A stretch of DNA of 8,737 bases from a bacterium. GTDB lineage: Bacteria > Chloroflexota > Dormibacteria > Aeolococcales > Bog-877. The notes beneath the pieces were generated by a model. That model did no database searches and was not told the origin of the DNA. It saw nothing but the letters and a program-made list of their open reading frames with translations. A program made the position numbers and the translations under genes. The stretch is from NCBI GenBank assembly GCA_021844355.1, contig JAKBTP010000040.1, positions 1-8,737 on the forward strand, written 5' to 3'. Below are positions 4,600 through 8,737 of the stretch, in pieces. Every line of letters starts with the position of its first letter. The stretch's first letter is position 1.

Positions 4600-5451
4600 T
4601 TGAGCGAATACGCCAACCCCGGGGCCCTGGTCAGCACTGACTGGCTGGCGGCCCATCTGCATGACCCTGATCTGCGGATCCTCGACGTGGATGAGGACAC
4701 CGAGGCCTACCGCCTCGGCCACATCCCTGGTGCTCTGGGGGTCCACTGGCGCCTGGACCTGCAGGCTCCAGTCAACCGCGACTTTCTCAGCCCGGAGGCC
4801 TTCGCCGCCCTGATGGACCGGCTGGGGATCGGCCCGGACACCCGGGTCGTCCTCTATGGCGGCAACAAGAACTGGTTCGCCGCCTACGGCTACTGGTACT
4901 TCAAGTACTACGGCCACCCCCATGTCCAGCTGTTGAACGGGGGCCGGCGCAAGTGGGAGCTCGAGGGTCGGCCCCTCGTGACCGAGGTGCCGGAGGTGGC
5001 CCCAGGCCAGGGGTACCCGACGCCCAGCGAGGACCAGTCGATCCGGGCCTATCGGGACCAGATCGCTGGGGAGTTCCTGGGGCGACCCGGCACGAGCCTG
5101 GTCGATGTCCGCTCCCCGGAGGAGTACCGAGGGGAGCGCATCTCCCCCGACCACCTGCCCCAGGAGGGTGCCCAGCGTGCCGGGCACATTCCTGGGGCCC
5201 GCAACATACCCTGGAGCCGGGCGGTGGACCCCGAGCAGGAGACCTTCCTCCCCCCCGACCAGCTGCGCGACCTGTACCTTGCCGAAGGAGTCGACCCGGG
5301 GCATGAGGTGGTCGCCTACTGCCGGATCGGGGAGCGCTCCGCCCACACCTGGTTCGTGCTGCGCGAGCTCCTCGGCTACCCACGGGTTCGTAACTACGAC
5401 GGCTCGTGGACGGAGTGGGGAAGCCTGGTCAAGGCACCGATCGAACGCTGA
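4600..5451 (+). CDS. cysA2: Thiosulfate sulfurtransferase (rhodanese), CysA2/SseA type
   Basis: A 283-aa cytoplasmic two-domain rhodanese that moves sulfane sulfur from thiosulfate (or 3-mercaptopyruvate) to a thiophilic acceptor. The N-terminal domain (about 10-125) is the non-catalytic copy and carries VDEDTEAYRLGHIPGA, LYGGNKNWFAAYGYWYFK and LLNGGRRKWELEGRPL. The C-terminal domain (about 145-280) carries LVDVRSPEEY, LPQEGAQRAGHIPGA, the active loop AYCRIGERSAHTW with nucleophile Cys241, and YDGSWTEWGSL. These blocks closely match mycobacterial CysA2, and the length is normal. Cys241 is the only cysteine in the protein. TTG 4600 is chosen on the GAGGAG site. The gene has its own promoter and a structured leader containing a Cys codon, suggesting that expression responds to cysteine supply. 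It ends at a strong hairpin, so it is probably monocistronic. Preference for thiosulfate versus mercaptopyruvate cannot be fixed by eye. Confidence 0.92.
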   Translation: MSEYANPGALVSTDWLAAHLHDPDLRILDVDEDTEAYRLGHIPGALGVHWRLDLQAPVNRDFLSPEAFAALMDRLGIGPDTRVVLYGGNKNWFAAYGYWYFKYYGHPHVQLLNGGRRKWELEGRPLVTEVPEVAPGQGYPTPSEDQSIRAYRDQIAGEFLGRPGTSLVDVRSPEEYRGERISPDHLPQEGAQRAGHIPGARNIPWSRAVDPEQETFLPPDQLRDLYLAEGVDPGHEVVAYCRIGERSAHTWFVLRELLGYPRVRNYDGSWTEWGSLVKAPIER

Positions 5452-5456
5452 CTCCG

Positions 5457-5481
5457 GCGGGGGCCGGGCTCCGGCCCCCGC
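5457..5481 (+). terminator. GC-rich hairpin after the sulfurtransferase gene
   Basis: GCGGGGGCCGG (5457-5467) and CCGGCCCCCGC (5471-5481) form a perfect 11-bp all-GC stem with a 3-nt GCT loop, starting 5 bp after the stop codon. The downstream sequence is TGCAGGGTTCCC, with no U-tract, so it is a non-canonical terminator or a 3'-end stabiliser. Confidence 0.5.
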
Positions 5482-5543
5482 TGCAGGGTTCCCAGGGAAG
5501 GCGGTACCTTGCCAGCGGCAGTCCGGTGCGGGCGTCGTGGTTC

Positions 5544-5549
5544 AGGAGG
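5544..5549 (+). promoter_or_regulatory. Ribosome binding site deciding the malic enzyme start
   Basis: AGGAGG with a 6-nt spacer before ATG 5556. The reading frame is open for 50 more codons upstream, through the terminator-like hairpin, and this site excludes that extension. Confidence 0.75.
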
Positions 5550-5555
5550 TCATCG

Positions 5556-6992
5556 ATGCGAGACATCTCGGAAGCCGGGCCCCGGACCGCCTTTCCCACC
5601 GAGGCCGGCCAGGCCCCGGCGGGCGTCTCGCCGTACCGGATCCAGCGCACCCTCCGCCTGCGCAACCAGAACCGGCCGGGGGTGCTGGGGGAGGTGGCCA
5701 CAGCCATCGGATCGGTGGGCGGGAACATCGGCGACATCCGCACCGTGGAGCGGGGCTCCCTTCACAAGGTGCGCGACATAGATGTCAGCACCACCGACCT
5801 GGTGATGTTGGAGCACGTGCTGGCCGCGGTCCGGGCCCTGCCTCACACAGAGCTGCTGGATGTCCGTGACGAGGTCCTGCGCGTCCACCTGGGGGGCAAG
5901 CTCAAGGTGAGTCCTCGGTACCCGGTGCGCAGCGTGGCCGACCTGCGCCACGTGTACACCCCGGGGGTGGCGGAGGTCTGTCGGCTGATCCAGGCTGACC
6001 CCGCGGTCGCGGACCGCTACACCGGAATAGCCAACGCCGTGGCGGTGGTGACCGATGGAACCGCGGTGCTGGGGCTGGGGAACATCGGGCCGGTGGCGGG
6101 CATGCCGGTGATCGAGGGCAAGTGCGCCCTTATGGCCCAGATGGTGGGCATCGACGCCTACCCGCTTCTGGTCGAGCCCGGGCCGCCTGGGGAGATCGTG
6201 GCGGCGCTGACCCGGCTCGCTCCCTCCTTCGGCGCCATCCAGCTGGAGGACTTCGCCGCCCCCCACTGCTTCGAGATCACCCCCCGGCTCCAGGAGCGGG
6301 TTGCCATTCCGGTCATGCACGACGACCAGCACGGGACGGCCACCGTGGTGCTGGCGGCCGTGCTGCGAGCTGCCGAGCTCACCGGCAGGAGGGTGGCCGA
6401 ACTCACCGCCGGGGTGGTGGGTCTCGGAGCTGCCGGCTCGGCCATCGCCCAGCTGTTGATGCACCATCAGGGGCGGCCGGTGTACGGCACCGGAAGGACG
6501 GCGGACTCGATCGAGCGGCTGGAGGCCGGGGGCGGGATCGCCGTGGAGCTGGACGAGCTGCTGCGCCGCAGTGACCTGGTCATCGCGGCCACCGCCCAGC
6601 CGGGGCTGATCCGGCCCGAGCAGATCCGGCCCGGGCAGATCATCTTCGCCATCTCCAACCCCCTGCCGGAGATCGAGCCGGAGGCGGCCATGGAGGCCGG
6701 GGCGGCGCTGGCCGTGGATGGCTCGGTCGTCAACAACCTGCTGGGCTTCCCGGGGCTGTTCCGGGGTGCCCTGGACACCCGGGCCCGGCGCTTCAACACC
6801 GAGATGTACCTGGCCGCGGCGCTGGCGATCTCCTCCCTAGCCGAGCACGACGAGGTGGTGCCTGACTCGCTGGACCCCGCCGTTCACCGGGCGGTGGCGC
6901 GGGCTGTGGCCCGGGCCGCGGTGTCGACCGGTGTCGCCAGGGTGGAGCCATCCCCGGAGTACTTCGAGGACTGGACTCCCTCGGTGGGGTGA
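5556..6992 (+). CDS. Malic enzyme (oxaloacetate-decarboxylating malate dehydrogenase) with N-terminal ACT domain
   Basis: A 478-aa cytoplasmic enzyme converting malate to pyruvate and CO2 with reduction of NAD(P)+, linking the citric acid cycle to pyruvate. After a ~25-residue tail, an ACT domain covers about 28-110 (LRLRNQNRPGVLGEVATAIGSVGGNIGDI), a fold that usually binds amino acids or other small effectors. The malic N-domain follows, with catalytic Tyr134 in YTPGVAEV, Lys189 in EGKCALMAQM, and metal ligands Glu231-Asp232 (LEDFAAP) and Asp256 or Asp257 (HDDQHGTA). The NAD-binding domain has GLGAAG (289-294), ISNPLPEI (366-373) and NNLLGFPGLFRGALD (393-407). Length fits the short bacterial class plus ACT. 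The cofactor is not certain. A TACCTT box at 5505-5510 could be the -10, but no -35 is seen. The GNAT gene starts within 30 bp of the stop. Confidence 0.92.
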   Translation: MRDISEAGPRTAFPTEAGQAPAGVSPYRIQRTLRLRNQNRPGVLGEVATAIGSVGGNIGDIRTVERGSLHKVRDIDVSTTDLVMLEHVLAAVRALPHTELLDVRDEVLRVHLGGKLKVSPRYPVRSVADLRHVYTPGVAEVCRLIQADPAVADRYTGIANAVAVVTDGTAVLGLGNIGPVAGMPVIEGKCALMAQMVGIDAYPLLVEPGPPGEIVAALTRLAPSFGAIQLEDFAAPHCFEITPRLQERVAIPVMHDDQHGTATVVLAAVLRAAELTGRRVAELTAGVVGLGAAGSAIAQLLMHHQGRPVYGTGRTADSIERLEAGGGIAVELDELLRRSDLVIAATAQPGLIRPEQIRPGQIIFAISNPLPEIEPEAAMEAGAALAVDGSVVNNLLGFPGLFRGALDTRARRFNTEMYLAAALAISSLAEHDEVVPDSLDPAVHRAVARAVARAAVSTGVARVEPSPEYFEDWTPSVG

Positions 6993-7006
6993 GCCCCGTT
7001 CCGCCG

Positions 7007-7012
7007 TACGAT
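7007..7012 (+). promoter_or_regulatory. Candidate -10 box of the GNAT gene (leaderless)
   Basis: TACGAT fits TANNNT and is followed after 6 nt by GTG 7019, so transcription could start at or next to the start codon. No -35 match is visible. This would give the GNAT/HtrA-like pair its own promoter inside what otherwise looks like an operon with the malic enzyme gene. Confidence 0.35.
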
Positions 7013-7018
7013 GGCAGC

Positions 7019-7483
7019 GTGGAGATCGCGGCCTTGGCGGATTCCGAGCTGGACTCGATCCGGCCGCTTCTGATCGAGCTCCTGGCCCACGACGCCGCCC
7101 CCGCCCCCACTCCGGGCCTCCGTCACCGTCTGGACGCCACCCTGCCCCGCACCCGGTCGACCTTCGTGGGTGAGAACCACGTCTTCGCTGCCCGCAGCTC
7201 CGGCGCGGTCCTGGGATTCTGCTGGTGCGTTCTCTTCGACCCCGGGACCGGCCTGGAGGGCGAGGTGGCCGAGCTCTTCGTCCACCCGGACGCTCGGGGC
7301 CAGGGGCTGGCCACCAGGCTGCTGCGGGAGGCCACCCGGCTCTTTCGCCAGCGACAGGTGACCTTCGCCACTGTCTGGACGGACCACGACAACCGGCCGG
7401 CGGTCAGCGCCTACCTCGACGCCGGCTTCGCCCCAACCCGGCAGCTCGTGCTCACCTGGGACCCGGACCATGGACGAGGCTGA
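7019..7483 (+). CDS. GNAT-family N-acetyltransferase
   Basis: A 154-aa soluble acetyl-CoA-dependent acetyltransferase of the GNAT fold; the acceptor is unknown. It starts VEIAALADSELDSIRPLL, the typical first strand and helix. Motif A, EVAELFVHPDARGQGLATRL (about residues 80-99), contains the RGQGLA pyrophosphate-binding loop, and the C-terminal motif B reads YLDAGFAPTRQLVLTW. Length is normal for a single GNAT domain. GTG 7019 is preferred because the protein then begins on strand 1 and lies 6 nt after a TACGAT box. GTG 6989, whose GTGA overlaps the malic enzyme stop, is an alternative adding ten residues with no clear binding site. The last 14 nt overlap the next gene, so the two are probably translationally coupled, hinting at a shared process, though acetylation of the neighbour is only speculation. 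Confidence 0.85.
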   Translation: MEIAALADSELDSIRPLLIELLAHDAAPAPTPGLRHRLDATLPRTRSTFVGENHVFAARSSGAVLGFCWCVLFDPGTGLEGEVAELFVHPDARGQGLATRLLREATRLFRQRQVTFATVWTDHDNRPAVSAYLDAGFAPTRQLVLTWDPDHGRG

Positions 7484-8591
7484 TCCCTCCCCGCCGGCCA
7501 GGGCGGCTCGCCCCGGCGCCCGCTCCTTGCTGGCGGTGGCGGCGGTGGCGGCGGCGGTCGGGGTCGCCGTCGGTGGAGGGGTGGCCTTCCTGGCATACCG
7601 GCAGCTGTCGTCCACCCCCAGCGCGCCGGTGGTGAACCCCGGCGGCGGTGGGTCCAGCCAGGGCACCTCACTCAGTTTGGTGGTGGCGGCGGTGGCCCCC
7701 TCGGTGGTCCAGGTCGTCCGCGAGCATGGCCCAGCAGCCCCCACTCCCGCCAGCGTCTCGGACGGGTTCGTGGCTTCCTCCACCGGGCTGGTGGTCACCA
7801 GCGCGGCGGCGGTGGCCGGGGCCTCGGGGGTGGAGGTGGTCCTGGCCGACGGAGACGTGCTCCCGGCCACCATCGCCAGCTCCGATCCCCACACCGGCAT
7901 CGTCCTCCTGCAGGTGAGTTCTGGCACACTTCCTCCGGCGCTGGGCTTCTCTGTGAACCCCGCCCTGGGGTCGACCGCCATCGCCATCTCCGCCTCGCTG
8001 GGGGGCTCGGCCAGCGTGGACGTCGGGACCATCTCCGAGCTGGGGATCACCGCCTCCGTCTCCGACCCCACCGCCCCCGGGGGCAGCGTCATCTGGGACG
8101 GGATGATGCGCACCGACGTCCCCGAGCCGCCGGGAAGCTCAGGCGCCCCGCTGGTGAACTCCAGCGGCCAGGTGGTGGGGATCCTCGCCGGGACTCGGAT
8201 GGTCCCTGCCAATTCGGGGTCCGGGTACTTCGCGCTGGATGCGTTCGAGGCCGCCTACCTGGCGTCGGCGATCGGCACCAACGGGGCCGGCCCTGCGCCG
8301 GTCGGGTTGGTGACCCAGTACCTCACCCCGGCCACCGCGGCGGCGCTGCAGCTCCCCGCCGGAGCCGAGATCCTGGCGGTGGACCCGGGGTCCGCCGCCG
8401 CTCAGGCCGGTCTCAAGGTGGGGGATGTGGTGGTTCAGGTGGACGGCACGGCCGTCCAGGGCACGGGGCCCCCCAAGTACCCTGACCTAGCCGACCTTCT
8501 CACGTCGCTCGGCCCCGGGGCGCAGGTGTCGCTGTCAGTCCAGGAGGGGGGGCAGCGACGCGCGGTCACCCTGACGGTTCCTGTGGGCTGA
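7470..8591 (+). CDS. Membrane-anchored HtrA-like protein with PDZ domain, catalytic triad degenerate (pseudoprotease)
   Basis: A 373-aa protein with a cytoplasmic N-tail (1-18), one Ala/Val-rich membrane helix (about 19-44), a Gly/Ser linker (57-67), a trypsin-like domain (about 68-270) and a C-terminal PDZ domain (about 276-370; GAEILAVDPGSAAAQAGLKVGDVVVQVDG). Architecture and length match membrane-bound HtrA, but aligned by eye the catalytic His of TNNHVV is Ala113 (VTSAAAVAGA) and the Asp of DPxTDLAVL is Gly143 (DPHTGIVLL). Only the Ser position remains (Ser224 in PGSSGAPLVN), and its NSGG is altered to SSGA. It should therefore lack protease activity and act, if at all, as a peptide-binding or regulatory protein on the outer face of the membrane. 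The reading frame is intact over its full length, so it is not a decayed gene. ATG 7470 overlaps the GNAT gene by 14 nt and has no clear binding site, suggesting coupling. Confidence 0.88.
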   Translation: MDEADPSPPARAARPGARSLLAVAAVAAAVGVAVGGGVAFLAYRQLSSTPSAPVVNPGGGGSSQGTSLSLVVAAVAPSVVQVVREHGPAAPTPASVSDGFVASSTGLVVTSAAAVAGASGVEVVLADGDVLPATIASSDPHTGIVLLQVSSGTLPPALGFSVNPALGSTAIAISASLGGSASVDVGTISELGITASVSDPTAPGGSVIWDGMMRTDVPEPPGSSGAPLVNSSGQVVGILAGTRMVPANSGSGYFALDAFEAAYLASAIGTNGAGPAPVGLVTQYLTPATAAALQLPAGAEILAVDPGSAAAQAGLKVGDVVVQVDGTAVQGTGPPKYPDLADLLTSLGPGAQVSLSVQEGGQRRAVTLTVPVG

Positions 8592-8592
8592 A

Positions 8593-8613
8593 GCCCGCGC
8601 GGCGCCGCCGGGC
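8593..8613 (+). terminator. GC-rich hairpin after the HtrA-like gene
   Basis: GCCCG (8593-8597) and CGGGC (8609-8613) bracket GCGG (8599-8602) and CCGC (8605-8608), with C8598 as a one-base bulge and a very tight centre. It begins 2 nt after the stop codon and has no T-tract, so it is a weak or non-canonical terminator. Confidence 0.35.
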
Positions 8614-8684
8614 CCACTTGGTACGCTTCTCGGGGTCCCGGGCTGGCGGACCACCACCATCTGGCTGGATTCGGGGAGGAGCTC

Positions 8685-8737
8685 GTGGAGATTTCCTGGC
8701 TGGGCGGCGACGCCCTGCTGCTGCGCGGCAAGGACGC
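8685..8737 (+). CDS. 5' end of probable metallo-beta-lactamase-fold hydrolase (partial)
   Basis: GTG 8685 is preceded by GGAGG (8675-8679, 5-nt spacer) and opens a frame to the end of the window. The 17 full codons read VEISWLGGDALLLRGKD. This resembles the first two strands of UlaG-like MBL-fold hydrolases (typically M-I-WLGHSCFRLRGK), but the usual GHS is GGD here. With so few residues the family call rests on this N-terminal pattern alone. A TACGCT box at 8622-8627 could be its -10, which would give a 5' UTR of about 50 nt. Confidence 0.5.
   Translation, partial: MEISWLGGDALLLRGKD

Noticed and set aside
4503..4600. Known riboswitch (SAM, TPP, cobalamin or similar) before the sulfurtransferase
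   Set aside because: I could not match the conserved core of any known class; the visible structure is better described as simple competing stems linked to the leader ORF.
4575..4640. Out-of-frame 21-codon ATG ORF (MSALEECHLER...) overlapping the sulfurtransferase start
   Set aside because: It includes a Cys codon and could be a second leader, but it has no good binding site, overlaps the GAGGAG of the main gene and runs into its coding region. Chance is more likely.
7530..7565. GGTGGCGGC-like triplet repetition
   Set aside because: It encodes the Ala/Val membrane helix of the HtrA-like protein, so the repetition follows from amino-acid composition and codon bias.
6884..8212. Minus-strand 442-codon open frame opposite the GNAT and HtrA-like genes
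   Set aside because: The plus strand carries clear GNAT and HtrA/PDZ motifs here. The minus frame is low-complexity Thr/Pro/Ala-rich, a mirror of GC-biased coding.

Overview
The window is about 70% G+C chromosomal sequence with densely packed, ordinary-looking bacterial genes. Codon use is strongly GC-biased, and GTG or TTG starts are common. The best-recognised protein is a CysA2-type thiosulfate sulfurtransferase that closely resembles the mycobacterial enzyme. Three promoter/start junctions look leaderless, with a TANNNT box 6-7 nt before the start codon. Together these suggest a high-GC Terrabacteria lineage (Actinobacteria, or a related group such as Dormibacterota/Chloroflexi). The sequence alone does not settle the phylum. 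I see no tRNA, rRNA, CRISPR array, insertion sequence or phage gene.

Layout. (i) 1-1905: the 3' end of an unidentified gene, then a family-2 glycosyltransferase on +, converging tail to tail on a GtrA-family membrane protein on -. This is a cell-envelope polysaccharide pair. (ii) 1906-2839: a 175-bp divergent control region holding a perfect 17-bp palindrome, then a FabG-like short-chain dehydrogenase. (iii) 2936-4386: a lipoprotein trypsin/HtrA-type protease with one PDZ domain, then a 114-aa PRC-barrel-like protein. (iv) 4383-5481: a strong promoter overlapping the previous stop codon, an apparently leaderless 27-codon leader ORF with a single Cys codon, nested inverted repeats, then the sulfurtransferase and a very GC-rich hairpin. 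(v) 5556-8591: an NAD(P)-type malic enzyme with an N-terminal ACT domain, a GNAT acetyltransferase, and a membrane-anchored HtrA-like protein whose catalytic His and Asp are replaced. (vi) 8685-end: the first 17 codons of a probable metallo-beta-lactamase-fold hydrolase.

The most interesting feature is the 4383-4600 leader. Its arrangement (leaderless Cys-containing micro-ORF, hairpin overlapping the end of that ORF, competing helix, CysA2-type gene) is what a cysteine-responsive translation-coupled attenuator would look like. The second is the pairing, within 3.5 kb, of an intact HtrA-type lipoprotein protease and a catalytically degenerate membrane-anchored relative, which may act as a binding or sensing partner.
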